Part shown: positions 54,338-63,300 of the stretch, piece after piece
Numbering within the stretch: position 1 is the stretch's first letter
How the letters are laid out: every line of letters starts with the position of its first letter
From: Dysgonomonas sp. BGC7
GTDB lineage: Bacteria; Bacteroidota; Bacteroidia; Bacteroidales; Dysgonomonadaceae
Assembly: GCF_001261735.1 (NCBI RefSeq)
Contig: NZ_CVRP01000001.1
Span: 186,001 to 250,000 of the forward strand
DNA: 64,000 nt
Direction: 5' to 3'
The notes under the pieces: model-generated
Databases searched by the model: none
What the model saw: only the letters and a program-made list of their open reading frames with translations
Told to the model about the DNA's origin: nothing
Made by a program: the position numbers and the translations under genes

Positions 54338-57300
54338 ATGAAAAAGTTTTTTATGTATTTGTTAGCTTTAGTCTGTTCGGGTACTATATCCGCTCAGATG
54401 CCTTCTATAGCGAGTGCAGATAATGCAGTTGTATTCCAAAAGTTGCGAATAGATGTCAAGATTGTAGGTAATGTAGCTTCATCCACATGGACAATGACGT
54501 TTGAGAATAAATCTCATCGCACGATGGAAGGAAATCTTACTTTTCCTTTGGGTGAAGGCATTGCTGTAGACAATTATGCTATCGACATAAATGGGAAAAT
54601 GCGTAATGCTGTTCCTGTAGAAAAAGCAAAAGCTACAACTGTATTCGAGGACATATCACGAAGAAAAGTCGATCCGGGTATATTGGAAAAAATAGACGGA
54701 AACAGTTTTCGCACACGAATATATCCTATAGCAGCAAGGGGTGGAACTCGTACGGTTTCTATAGGATTCAATGAGGAATTGACAGTAGAAGATAATATGC
54801 TGAAGATGAACATTCCTCTTGCATTTAAAGAAAAGTTAAAAGACTTTACTGTCAATATTGATGTTATAGAGAGTGCTTTACCTCCTAAGATAGTAAACAG
54901 TAGTCAGTTTGTTTTTGAAAAAGCTGAACAAACATATAGCCTAAGCAAAACTTTTAAAGATTATATACCTGACAACTCGATAAATATTGTTATTCCGAAA
55001 AGTTCGAATGTACCTGAAGTTAGTATACAGAAGCTGAACAATAGTTATTACTTTCTGGCTAATGTAATGATAGAGGGACAAAAACGGGTTAAGCCTCAAC
55101 CAAAACATATAACTATTCTTTGGGATCAATCACTTAGTTGCGAAAGCCGTAATCTAAAAAAAGAGCTGGAAATGCTAGGCGCTTATATAACTAAAGTGCA
55201 GCCCGCAACTGTACGTCTGATTGCTTTCAGCAACGATATAATAGAAGATAAAGATTATACTGTGAACGGAACAGACTGGAGCAATTTGGAAAAGCGGCTG
55301 AGGGCTACAATTTACGATGGTGCGACTAATTATGCTCCATTGAAACTAAAAAAATATAGAACGGATGAATTCATTCTTTTTAGTGATGGATTGGCCAATT
55401 ATGTAGGTGAAGAATTAGAAATTGGTAGATCGGCTGTATATACTATAGCCTCCAATCCTAAGAGTAATTTCTCTTTACTTAAAAGTATTGCATCTAGGTC
55501 GAAAGGTGAATTTATTAATCTCAATGTGTTAGATACAGGACAGGCAGTAGACCTGTTAAGCACTCAGGTTTTTAAATTTTTGGGAGTAAAAGAGAGTAGA
55601 AGTGAAAATAATGGAGCTTTATTGCTTTCTCAGAATACAAATGAGTATTATCCCTCCATACCTACTGCCGTTTCCAATAATATACTGATTGCAGGTTGTG
55701 TTGCCAACTACGGGCAGGCGATTACCCTTCAGTTTGGATATAGTGGAGATGTAACAGTTGAACGTACTATAGAAATAAAAGGGAAAACAACCGACAAACT
55801 CGACCTTAGCCGTATATGGGCAGGCAAAAAGATTGATGAGTTGGATATGGAGTATGATAAAAACAGAAAAGAGATAGAGGAGTTAGGACGGAGATATGGT
55901 ATTGTTACTCGTAATACTTCATTGATGGTACTTGAAGAAGTTCGTGACTATATCCGTTATAATATAGACCCTCCGGCTGAATTGAGGGCTGAGTATGATC
56001 AACTAAGGGGACGAACTCCTAATAATAAGAATAGCTTTGAGCAATCTATTTTCAATCTTGAATATCTGTTGGCACGTCTCGATAAATGGTATAATTGGCA
56101 AACTCCGGTAGTAAAAAAAGAAAGACCAATAAACAACTCTGTGAAGAATAATAACAAGTTTGTCCCTCCTGCTATTGTAAGTGACAATGAAGTTACAGAA
56201 AGTTCTTTTGTTATGGAAGATAATTCTGATATTTTAGAAGAGGTGGTAGTCGTTGGATATGGAACACAGAAAAAATCACATGCTACAGGAAGTGTATCGT
56301 CTGTTCACTCTTCTGAATTGAGTTCGGCACTGAGTGGTAAAGTTGCCGGAGTATCTGTTACTAATGCAGAAGAAAAGAAATCGGTATCTAAAGATGCTGT
56401 TTCAGATGCAAGTAATAAAGATATCTCAATAAATGTACAACAAGCAGAGAATAATACTATACCTACAAGTGTATTTAAACCTCATGTCGCTGAAAATAGG
56501 AAATATCTGTCTACGATAGAAAATGCGGACGATAGCTATATTGCTTATCTGGAATGCAGGAACGAGTATCGTACTTCGACTAAATTCTATTTCGATGTTG
56601 CTCAGTTCTTTGCCGACAGGAATGAGAAAGAAATCGCTTTGCGTATATTGTCTAACATAGCCGAACTGGATCAGGAAAACTATGAACTATACAAAGGTCT
56701 TGGTTACAAGCTAAAGGCTATGGGACAACATCATGCAGCCAGCTATGTGTTCAAAAAAGTTTTGGCATGGCGTCCTATGGAACCTCAACCATATAGAGAC
56801 TACGGACTTTCGCTGGTTGATGAAGGTAAACTGCAAGAAGGGTTAGATATGCTGATTGAAGGTATAACCCGTAAATATGCTGCTAATATTCCAAATCTTT
56901 TTAGAGGAGTTCAAGAAATATTCTTTACCGACATAAATGGATTAGTAGCCAGATATCCCGATCTTAAAGTAAAGGAGGATTTCCGGAAATATGTAAAACC
57001 TGTAGACTCTGATGTGCGTGTGATACTCAGCTGGAATCTTGCCGACTCTTATATCGACCTGCATATCACCGATCCTAATAGTGAGCTTTGCGATTACAGA
57101 AATATGAATACCAGTACAGGAGGACAGTTTTCATCCGATTTTGCAGGAGGATATGGACCTCGTGAATTTATACAACACAAAGCTGTAAAGGGTACTTACC
57201 GCATTCAGACTAACTACTATGGTGATAATATACAGAAAGTCGCAGGTCCGGCTATGATTATGGTAGAGGTCTATAAAAACTTTGGTACATTCAAAGAGCA

Positions 57301-57373
57301 ACGAACTATTGTTGCTGTACATCCGAATACGACTAAAGGTAGCATGTTCGATGTAGGTGAATTGGTATGGTAG
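54338..57373 (+). CDS. VIT-VWA-TPR-DUF2135 exported protein with a TonB-plug-like insert
   Basis: 1011 residues; signal to about ISAQ (20). A VIT domain covers about 25-155 (NLTFPLGEGIAVDNYAIDI, ARGGTRTVSIGF). A VWA-like domain covers about 255-420 with a MIDAS-type DQSLS (263-267) and FSDG (348-351). The segment 633-677 reads LEEVVVVGYGTQKKS...GSVSSV...LSGKVAGVSV, which is the plug-start signature of SusC-type receptors. A helical TPR-like region (about 720-880) and a C-terminal DUF2135-like domain (about 905-1000, SWNLADSYIDLHITDPNSE) follow. No barrel is present, so it cannot be a transporter. Probably an envelope adhesion or scaffold protein. Preceded by a long control region, followed by a terminator, monocistronic. 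Confidence 0.85.
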   Translation: MKKFFMYLLALVCSGTISAQMPSIASADNAVVFQKLRIDVKIVGNVASSTWTMTFENKSHRTMEGNLTFPLGEGIAVDNYAIDINGKMRNAVPVEKAKATTVFEDISRRKVDPGILEKIDGNSFRTRIYPIAARGGTRTVSIGFNEELTVEDNMLKMNIPLAFKEKLKDFTVNIDVIESALPPKIVNSSQFVFEKAEQTYSLSKTFKDYIPDNSINIVIPKSSNVPEVSIQKLNNSYYFLANVMIEGQKRVKPQPKHITILWDQSLSCESRNLKKELEMLGAYITKVQPATVRLIAFSNDIIEDKDYTVNGTDWSNLEKRLRATIYDGATNYAPLKLKKYRTDEFILFSDGLANYVGEELEIGRSAVYTIASNPKSNFSLLKSIASRSKGEFINLNVLDTGQAVDLLSTQVFKFLGVKESRSENNGALLLSQNTNEYYPSIPTAVSNNILIAGCVANYGQAITLQFGYSGDVTVERTIEIKGKTTDKLDLSRIWAGKKIDELDMEYDKNRKEIEELGRRYGIVTRNTSLMVLEEVRDYIRYNIDPPAELRAEYDQLRGRTPNNKNSFEQSIFNLEYLLARLDKWYNWQTPVVKKERPINNSVKNNNKFVPPAIVSDNEVTESSFVMEDNSDILEEVVVVGYGTQKKSHATGSVSSVHSSELSSALSGKVAGVSVTNAEEKKSVSKDAVSDASNKDISINVQQAENNTIPTSVFKPHVAENRKYLSTIENADDSYIAYLECRNEYRTSTKFYFDVAQFFADRNEKEIALRILSNIAELDQENYELYKGLGYKLKAMGQHHAASYVFKKVLAWRPMEPQPYRDYGLSLVDEGKLQEGLDMLIEGITRKYAANIPNLFRGVQEIFFTDINGLVARYPDLKVKEDFRKYVKPVDSDVRVILSWNLADSYIDLHITDPNSELCDYRNMNTSTGGQFSSDFAGGYGPREFIQHKAVKGTYRIQTNYYGDNIQKVAGPAMIMVEVYKNFGTFKEQRTIVAVHPNTTKGSMFDVGELVW

Positions 57374-57397
57374 CAAGCCCAACCTTGTAACAACGTT

Positions 57398-57428
57398 TCC
57401 GGACATAGGCAATGAGACTATGTCCGGA
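57398..57428 (+). terminator. Terminator between the convergent VIT-VWA and MarR genes
   Basis: Perfect 11-bp inverted repeat TCCGGACATAG / CTATGTCCGGA with a 9-base loop, followed on the plus strand by TTATTTG. The opposite side is not U-rich, so it serves mainly the plus-strand gene. Confidence 0.82.
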
Positions 57429-57446
57429 TTATTTGTTGCTATCTGA

Positions 57447-57800
57447 TTAAGTTAGTGTCTTTATCTGCTTCAGAAGACTAGCAATCTCACCTTCTTCTTT
57501 TTTTATCATTTTGAGAATATCATTGCCCAATTGTGTCAGGGTAAAATACATCTGACGTTTGTCTTCTTTCCCTAATGCCCGCTCAATGAATCCTTTGTTT
57601 TCTACCGATTTTATAACCTTCGATGTATTGGAGCCACTCAAAGCCAAAGCTTCGGCGAGTTCAGAAGAAGAAAGTTTCTTTTCTTTCAGGCTACACAAAA
57701 GCATACCTTCATTTAGAGACAGATCATGTTTCTGCTGAAAATATTCTTCAAACTCTCTTATCGAACGATAAATATCCCGTATGGTACAAAGCGTTTTCAT
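57447..57800 (-). CDS. MarR-family transcriptional regulator
   Basis: 117 residues, short for the family but with the full winged helix: LSLNEGMLLCSL, LSSSELAEALALSGSNTSKVIKSVENKGFIER (recognition helix), KEDKRQMYFTLTQLGNDIL (wing and dimer helix). It is probably the regulator of the redox cluster in whose operon it is the last gene. It starts 2 bases from the thioredoxin stop. The ligand is unknown; two Cys (one near the N-terminus, one in LLCSLKE) could sense oxidants, which is speculative. Confidence 0.88.
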   Translation of the reverse strand: MKTLCTIRDIYRSIREFEEYFQQKHDLSLNEGMLLCSLKEKKLSSSELAEALALSGSNTSKVIKSVENKGFIERALGKEDKRQMYFTLTQLGNDILKMIKKEEGEIASLLKQIKTLT

Positions 57801-57802
57801 CC

Positions 57803-58282
57803 TTATTTTTTTTCTAACAATATCTCATTTATTAACTTCTTAAATTCACTTTTAGGCAGAGCACCCTGAACCATTTGTGGTTTTCCGTTCTTTGGAACAA
57901 ATAAAAGAGAGGGGATACTTCTTATTCCGAATACGGCAGCCAGTTCTTGTTCTTGTTCTGTATCTATTTTATAGATATAAATTTCTTTATCATATTCTTC
58001 GGCCAACTCTTCCAATACAGGAGCTATTGCTTTACAAGGGCCACACCAGTCTGCATAAAAGTCTATGATTGCCGGTTTGTCGCCCAGATACTTCCATTCG
58101 TTAGGATTAGCCTCGTAATTTGCTATTTTAGTAAGAAAGTCGATTTTATTTAATTTTATTGTTTTCATTTTATTTTCTACTATTTTTGTTTCACTTTTAT
58201 TTGTTGATGAAGACTGTCCGTTGCAAGACATAAAGTGCATGCTCGAGATGATTATTAAAGTCGCTGTAATTATTTTTTTCAT
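57803..58282 (-). CDS. Thioredoxin-like lipoprotein
   Basis: 159 residues. N-terminal lipobox (MHFMSC, Cys20), a 20-residue polar linker, then a thioredoxin fold (about 45-157) with active site DFYADWCGPCKAI and cis-Pro in IRSIPSLLFV. Attached to the periplasmic face of the membrane or to the outer membrane, it would act as a dithiol reductant/oxidant there. An internal Met (MKTIKLNKIDF) could give a cytoplasmic form. The neighbours (rhodanese, MarR, methyltransferase) suggest a thiol or sulfur stress role. Confidence 0.92.
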   Translation of the reverse strand: MKKIITATLIIISSMHFMSCNGQSSSTNKSETKIVENKMKTIKLNKIDFLTKIANYEANPNEWKYLGDKPAIIDFYADWCGPCKAIAPVLEELAEEYDKEIYIYKIDTEQEQELAAVFGIRSIPSLLFVPKNGKPQMVQGALPKSEFKKLINEILLEKK

Positions 58283-58310
58283 TTATTATCTGTGTTATTA
58301 GATTATTGTA

Positions 58311-58928
58311 TCATTTTTTTCTCCCAAAGAAACGTATTACTGATCCTGTCCCTTTATGTCCAGCTCCTTCGCTTAGTTCTATTTCTATTTGTTCCAGGTT
58401 GATAATTTCAAGTTCGGGAAAATCTGTTTTTATTTCATCTGTAGAATATAACATATCGACATCGGAAGGTCCTCCTACCGAAGAATTTATTTGCTGGTAC
58501 TCTAAATGCTCTTTGCTAAATCCTTCCAGAATTATATACCCTCCCGATTTTAGCAAAGATAATAACATTTTATAGTATTCAGTCCTTTTGCTATGTGCTA
58601 TATGGACATATATAAGTGCTATTGCATCATAATAATCAGGAATATAATTTTCTTTTGCTTCTTCAAAATCAATTACTTTGTACATTATGTTTACACCGTT
58701 CTTTACTGCCAACTGCATCGCTTTTTCTTTGGCTTGTTTGCTTTGGTCGAAAGCATCTACTGTCCATCTCTTTTTTGCTGAGTAGACACCATTACGGCTT
58801 TCTCCGTCAGCCGGGAGTAAGATTTTACCGGGAGGCAAAGTGTCGATTATTTCTTTGAAATAGTTGTTTGACGCTTCTCCATAGGCATATTCCTTACCAC
58901 TATATTTTGTGTCCCATCTTCCGTTCAT
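58311..58928 (-). CDS. Class I SAM-dependent methyltransferase-like protein
   Basis: 205 residues. The fold resembles the TehB/thiopurine methyltransferase-like group: WDTKYSGKEYAYGEASNNYF at the N-terminus, motif I ILLPADGESRNGVYSA, an acidic strand end in VDAFDQSKQAKEKA, DAIALIYVHI at motif IV, and a KSGGYIILEGFSKEHLEY strand typical of this group. Motif I departs from the more usual LPGEGEGRNA. Known relatives methylate tellurite, thiols or small molecules; the substrate here is unknown. Cytoplasmic. It is separated from the rhodanese gene by 10 bases. Confidence 0.82.
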   Translation of the reverse strand: MNGRWDTKYSGKEYAYGEASNNYFKEIIDTLPPGKILLPADGESRNGVYSAKKRWTVDAFDQSKQAKEKAMQLAVKNGVNIMYKVIDFEEAKENYIPDYYDAIALIYVHIAHSKRTEYYKMLLSLLKSGGYIILEGFSKEHLEYQQINSSVGGPSDVDMLYSTDEIKTDFPELEIINLEQIEIELSEGAGHKGTGSVIRFFGRKK

Positions 58929-58938
58929 ACTTGATGCT

Positions 58939-59253
58939 TTATAAAATTATCAATCTGAAATTAATCCAACTACCTCCATTGTGACAATTAGAGAAGCCAT
59001 TCTTTTTCATCAGGCTCACAGCACTGGAACTTCTCATACCGCTGGCACATACTACAACAAAGCATTGAGTCTTGTCTAGCTTTTGCAAATGCTTACTCAA
59101 TTCATCCAAAGGAATGTTTTTCGAGTTTCTGATATTCCCACTTGCATATTCACTTTTTGTCCGGACATCCAAAAGAGATGCACCATTTTCTAAAAGCTCT
59201 CTTAACTCAGCTTTAGAATTCATGTTAAACATATTCTTTAGAAACTGTATCAT
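58939..59253 (-). CDS. Rhodanese-domain protein
   Basis: 104 residues, a single rhodanese domain: LLDVRTKSEYASGNIRNSKNIPLDEL, then the active-site loop VVCASGMRSSSAV with Cys and Arg in place (CxxGxR), and the terminal GFSNCHNGGSW. It transfers sulfane sulfur or handles persulfides in the cytoplasm. It overlaps the DUF6132 gene by 4 bases. It could start at an internal Met (MNSKAELREL), which is closer to the usual domain boundary. Confidence 0.9.
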   Translation of the reverse strand: MIQFLKNMFNMNSKAELRELLENGASLLDVRTKSEYASGNIRNSKNIPLDELSKHLQKLDKTQCFVVVCASGMRSSSAVSLMKKNGFSNCHNGGSWINFRLIIL

Positions 59254-59465
59254 TGTTGTCTATCTGTTCTTGAAAAAAACATACTCAGTAATGTGGCTCC
59301 CAATAGTGTCCCCCATAATATACTCATGGTAGGAGATGCGGTAATAGGGCATGTACCTGTGCTACATCCTATATAGTACCAATATATGTATCCTCCTGCT
59401 CCTCCGATGAGCCCTCCTACCAGATAGGGCCAGTTCTTTTTTGCTAATCTGATTATTTTGTCCAT
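59250..59465 (-). CDS. DUF6132-like small membrane protein
   Basis: 71 residues: two probable TM helices (YLVGGLIGGAGGYIYWYYIG and ILWGTLLGATLLSMFF) flanking a loop with the conserved-looking GCSTGTCPIT cysteine pair. I recall this as the DUF6132 family, usually beside rhodanese genes. The cysteine pair between the helices suggests a role in sulfur, thiol or metal transport or handling; inference. First gene of the five-gene operon; the upstream region holds two copies of the repeated motif. Confidence 0.78.
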   Translation of the reverse strand: MDKIIRLAKKNWPYLVGGLIGGAGGYIYWYYIGCSTGTCPITASPTMSILWGTLLGATLLSMFFSRTDRQQ

Positions 59466-59543
59466 TTTTTGTCCATTTTAAATTGTCCTATCAAAGTATT
59501 TTTGATTTGAAACTACTGATTTATGAATTTATATAGTCATCGC

Positions 59544-59570
59544 TTTTAACTAAAAAGTAATGAAAGTAAC
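59544..59570 (-). promoter_or_regulatory. Repeated intergenic motif, copy B (upstream of DUF6132 operon)
   Basis: Core TTTTAACTAAAA at 59544-59555 on the plus strand followed by AGTAATGAAAGTAAC. In the direction of the DUF6132 gene it reads GTTACTTTCATTACT-TTTTAGTTAAAA, nearly the same as copy D. It lies about 80 bases upstream of the start. Confidence 0.6.
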
Positions 59571-59607
59571 TGTTTTTATCTGTTTTTATTTGTCGCTTTT
59601 CTATCCG

Positions 59608-59628
59608 TTTTAACTAAAACCTGACAAA
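59608..59628 (-). promoter_or_regulatory. Repeated intergenic motif, copy C (upstream of DUF6132 operon)
   Basis: Core TTTTAACTAAAA at 59608-59619 followed by CCTGACAAA. The core plus flank is identical to copy E over 21 bases when reverse-complemented. It is 64 bases from copy B. Confidence 0.6.
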
Positions 59629-59690
59629 GTTGTACACATTTTCTTCTGTTTCACAATTATCATTATTCAGCTCTCTTGGTTTCGCTCAAG

Positions 59691-59722
59691 CTTCTACCTC
59701 GGAGAAGTTCGAAGAGCTTCTC
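59691..59722. other. Candidate alternative RNA stems
   Basis: GGAGAAG (59701-59707) can pair with upstream CTTCTACC (59691-59698, one bulge) or, through GAGAAG, with downstream CTTCTC (59717-59722). The patch is more GC-rich than its surroundings. Transcription here is not established. Confidence 0.3.
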
Positions 59723-59861
59723 TATAGATAAATCTTTTAAATTCAACGACTAAATCTCTTTATATACAAATATAGGAATAAAATTCCATAAGAAAATAAT
59801 TCTATAGGAATATTATATAGTTTTTTTCTATGGTTGATAAATCTTTTCTTGTTTGTAACAA

Positions 59862-60047
59862 CTATTTAATATTAAGCTTTTTCAAGATCAATTCGAGAGG
59901 ACAAAACTTAGTAAAAGATGACTGAATAAGGTTGATTGCTACAAAAGCAGGAAGTAATAACCAACCTGCCGAAACTAAATATGCAAGGATAGTTCCTGTT
60001 AATACAAGTGTTCCTGCCACGATTCGGATAATATATTCTCGTTTCAT
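59862..60047 (-). CDS. DUF2892 (YgaP-like transmembrane) small membrane protein
   Basis: 61 residues: IIRIVAGTLVLTGTILAYLV and LLLPAFVAINLIQSSFT form two TM helices, and the FCPLELILKKLNIK tail is characteristic of the YgaP-type DUF2892 membrane domain (FCPxExIL). In YgaP this domain is fused to a rhodanese; here a rhodanese gene is nearby but separate. It is the last gene of the RND efflux operon, 1 base after the PII-like gene. Confidence 0.88.
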   Translation of the reverse strand: MKREYIIRIVAGTLVLTGTILAYLVSAGWLLLPAFVAINLIQSSFTKFCPLELILKKLNIK

Positions 60048-60048
60048 A

Positions 60049-60360
60049 TCATAAAAATTTTGAAAAGTTTTCTATATCTAGTATAAACGCATGCACCGGA
60101 AACGGATTTTGGGTTTCCTCGTTACACTTGTCTATTTTTGAAATGGTTTTATTCGCTATTTCTTCGGTGGTAAAGCTGAATAGCATAATAGAATTTGTTT
60201 TGGCATCGCCGGCATTGGCGGCAAACCAACCCGGGTTTTCCTTCTTTTTCTTGTACCCAATAATATTACTTACACTAAATCTTTTTATACCTGTATTTTG
60301 GAGCAGGTCGGCTACCTGCTCCTGATGCTCTTTTATGCTTAATACGACTAATAATTTCAT
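60049..60360 (-). CDS. PII-like / DUF3240-like small cytoplasmic protein
   Basis: 103 residues: KLLVVLSIKEHQEQVADLLQNTGIKRFSV begins a beta-alpha-beta ferredoxin-like fold similar to PII signalling proteins. SIMLFSFTTEEIANKTISKID and the final FPVHAFILDIE strand complete it. No T-loop uridylylation motif is visible, so it is probably not GlnB. PII-like proteins occur beside several transport systems, which may be the role here, next to an RND pump (6 bases from its stop). Family assignment is from fold pattern and context. Confidence 0.65.
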   Translation of the reverse strand: MKLLVVLSIKEHQEQVADLLQNTGIKRFSVSNIIGYKKKKENPGWFAANAGDAKTNSIMLFSFTTEEIANKTISKIDKCNEETQNPFPVHAFILDIENFSKFL

Positions 60361-60366
60361 AACAGT

Positions 60367-63300
60367 TTATTTTATTTTATTTTTCAGCATTTTGTAATAC
60401 AACAGAGGAACCACAATAAGGGTAAGTATTGTAGAGGTTATTGTTCCTCCCATCAGAGAGATTGCCAATCCTTGAAATATGGGATCGAAAAGTATTACTA
60501 TAGCACCCAATACCACTCCTCCGGCGGTAAGTATAATGGGTGTAGTGCGTACAGCACCGGCCTCTATTACTGCTTGTTTGAGAGGAACACCTTCTTTCAG
60601 GCGTATATCTATAAAGTCTATCAGGAGTACTGAGTTTCGTACCATAATACCCGCCAGGGCGATGAAACCTATCATAGAAGGTGCACTAAAGTAAGCCCCC
60701 ATAATCCAATGTCCGAATATGATACCTATCAGAGATAGTGGTATAACTGATAGCTGTACTAATGGGGTGATAAAGTTCTGAAACCATGCTACAATGAGCA
60801 CATAGATAATAATAAGCACAAATAAGAATGCCAGTCCCAAATCACGAAAGACTTCGTAAGTGATTTGCCATTCGCCATCCCATTTCAGAGAAAAATTGTC
60901 TTCATACTTGGGTTGCTCGCTATACTCTTCCGATAGGGTATAGCCTTCGGGTAGTTTTATCGACGATAGCTTTTCCGACACCTCTGTAATCGGGTAAACA
61001 GGACTTTCCAAATTTCCGGCCACCTCAGTAAGAACATATACTACACGTTTCTGATCTTTACGATGTATGCTCTTGTCTTTTTCTCCCTCTGTTACATTTA
61101 TCAGATCGCCTATCGGGATAGTCATTCCTTGTTGGTTTATAGCTTTCATACTAAGTACTTCTTCTATGCTCGATTTATCCTTGTCGGGTAATTGGAGGTT
61201 TATTCCTATCTGATTTACAGTCGAAGGGTGATGTAGTATGTCCACCTGCATACCCGATAGAGCGGCCTGTACGTTTTGTACTATCTGAGCATTAGGTATT
61301 CCTAGCTTCATAGCCTTGTCTTTGTCTACTTCAAATTTGTATTCCGTCTGGTTGTCCTCTACAGACCAATCTACATCTACTACATTTTCCGTTGCTACCA
61401 GCAGGTCTTTCACTTGCTTTGCCACTGCTATTTGCTGCGTATAGTCCGGCCCGTATATTTCGGCAACAATGGTAGACATTACCGGTGGGCCCGGTGGAAC
61501 TTCTACTACTTTCACATTGGCATTATATCTTTTACCTATATTTTGCAATTCTGAACGCATCGACTTGGCTATGTCGTGGCTTTGTTCGCTTCGGCTGCCT
61601 TTGTCTACCAGATTTACTTGTATGTCGGCTACATTATCGCCCATGCGCATGTCGTAGTGACGTACCAAGCCATTGAAGCTGATAGGTGCTGATGTGCCTA
61701 TGTATGTCTGATAGTTAGTAACCTTGTTGTTTCTTCCTATATATATGGATAGTTCTTTGGCTACGGCAGCAGTACGCTCAAGGGTTGTACCCTCGGGCAT
61801 ATCTATAATTACCTGAAATTCGTTCTTATTGTCGAACGGTAACATTTTTACAGGTACCGATTTTGTGTAGAACAGAACAAAAGAACCTAGCAGAACAACG
61901 CTTAGTGTAATCATAAAAGTCCAGCGCTTTTTCCTGCTTTCGAGAAAAGGGGAAACAATATGCGAGTATATTTTATATATTTTGGTTTTATGCAAAATTT
62001 GTTCGGAATCTTCAGCTCCTTCTGTATTTGAGCCTCCTTTTTGTTCTTTATGTCTTAAGAATAGATATCCGAAATAGGGGGTGAGGGTAAGGGCTACAAG
62101 CAATGAAAATATCATGGCTATGGATGCCCCGATGGGCATCGGACTCATATAAGGGCCCATCATACCAGAGACGAATGCCATAGGTAATACAGCTGCAATA
62201 ACGGTAAGTGTAGCCAATATTGTAGGATTACCTACTTCATTTATCGCATACAAGGCTGCTTGCAATGGCGGTAATTTTTTCATCTTGAAGTGGCGGTGCA
62301 TATTCTCAGCAATGACAATGGAATCGTCAACCACAATACCCGTAACGAAGACCAATGCAAACAGAGTTATCCTGTTGAGGGTATATCCTAAGAAATAATA
62401 GGCAAATAGTGTGAGTGCAAATGTAACGGGTACGGAAAGGAAGACCACCAGTCCGCCACGCCATCCCATTGCTGCCATTACGAAAAGTGTGACCACGACG
62501 ATAGCAATAGACAAGTGCCATAGCAGCTCAGATACTTTATGTGAAGCTGTTTCTCCATAGTTGCGTGTGGTTTCTACTTGTATGTCGTTCGTTATCACGT
62601 CTTTTTTTAAATGTTCTACTTTTTCGATGACTACTTCGGCGAGTCTCATGGCGTCTGCACCTTTTTTCTTTGCAACAGAAATTGTTACGGCCGAATAGTC
62701 GTCTGGCATAGCTGCTCTTTTGTCGACTGAATTAGCTCCATATCCGAAGGAAACATAGCGTTGAGCTGTTTCAGGACCGTCTTCTATTTCGGCTATCTGA
62801 TATAGATATACAGGCTGATTGGTATTTGTTCCTACTATCAGATTCTTCACTTCGTCTACATTGGCAAAAAAGTTTCCTGTACGAACAGAATATACCATAT
62901 CGACTGTAACTATGTTTCCGCTGTGCATCTGTGCATTATTAGCCTGCAATGCTTGAGATATAGTACCGAAATCGAGTTTGTTTTCGGCCATTTTATCTTT
63001 GTCGAGCATCACTTTCACTTGCCTGCTTCGCCCTCCTATAATATTTATTTGTGAAACGTCTGGTATCTTTTTTATCTCGTTGCCAACCACTTCTGCTACT
63101 TGCCGTATCTGATAATCGCCTACATTGTCGCTCCAGAGGGTAAATGCCAGTGCGGGTACATCGTCAATAGCCCGTGTTTTTACCAGAGGCATAGTCGCTC
63201 CCTGTGGCATGCGATCCATATTCTTTATTATTTCGTTGTAGAGTTTCACCAGTGAGCGCTCTACATCTTCTCCCACATAAAACTGGACAGTGAGCATGGC

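Larger units (their letters stand above)
59466..59861. other. 396-base intergenic region upstream of the DUF6132 operon
   Basis: Holds motif copies B and C, a region with two mutually exclusive short stems (59691-59722), and AT-rich sequence with a partial inverted repeat near 59780-59810 (ATTCCATAAG / ATTCTATAGGAAT). No gene was seen. It also contains the 3' flank of the RND operon, but no strong terminator is visible there. Confidence 0.6.

Noticed and set aside
56234-56368. Remnant of a broken TonB receptor gene fused by accident
   Set aside because: The segment lies in a continuous frame between recognisable domains and only the plug-start signature is present; no remnant of barrel sequence was seen around it.
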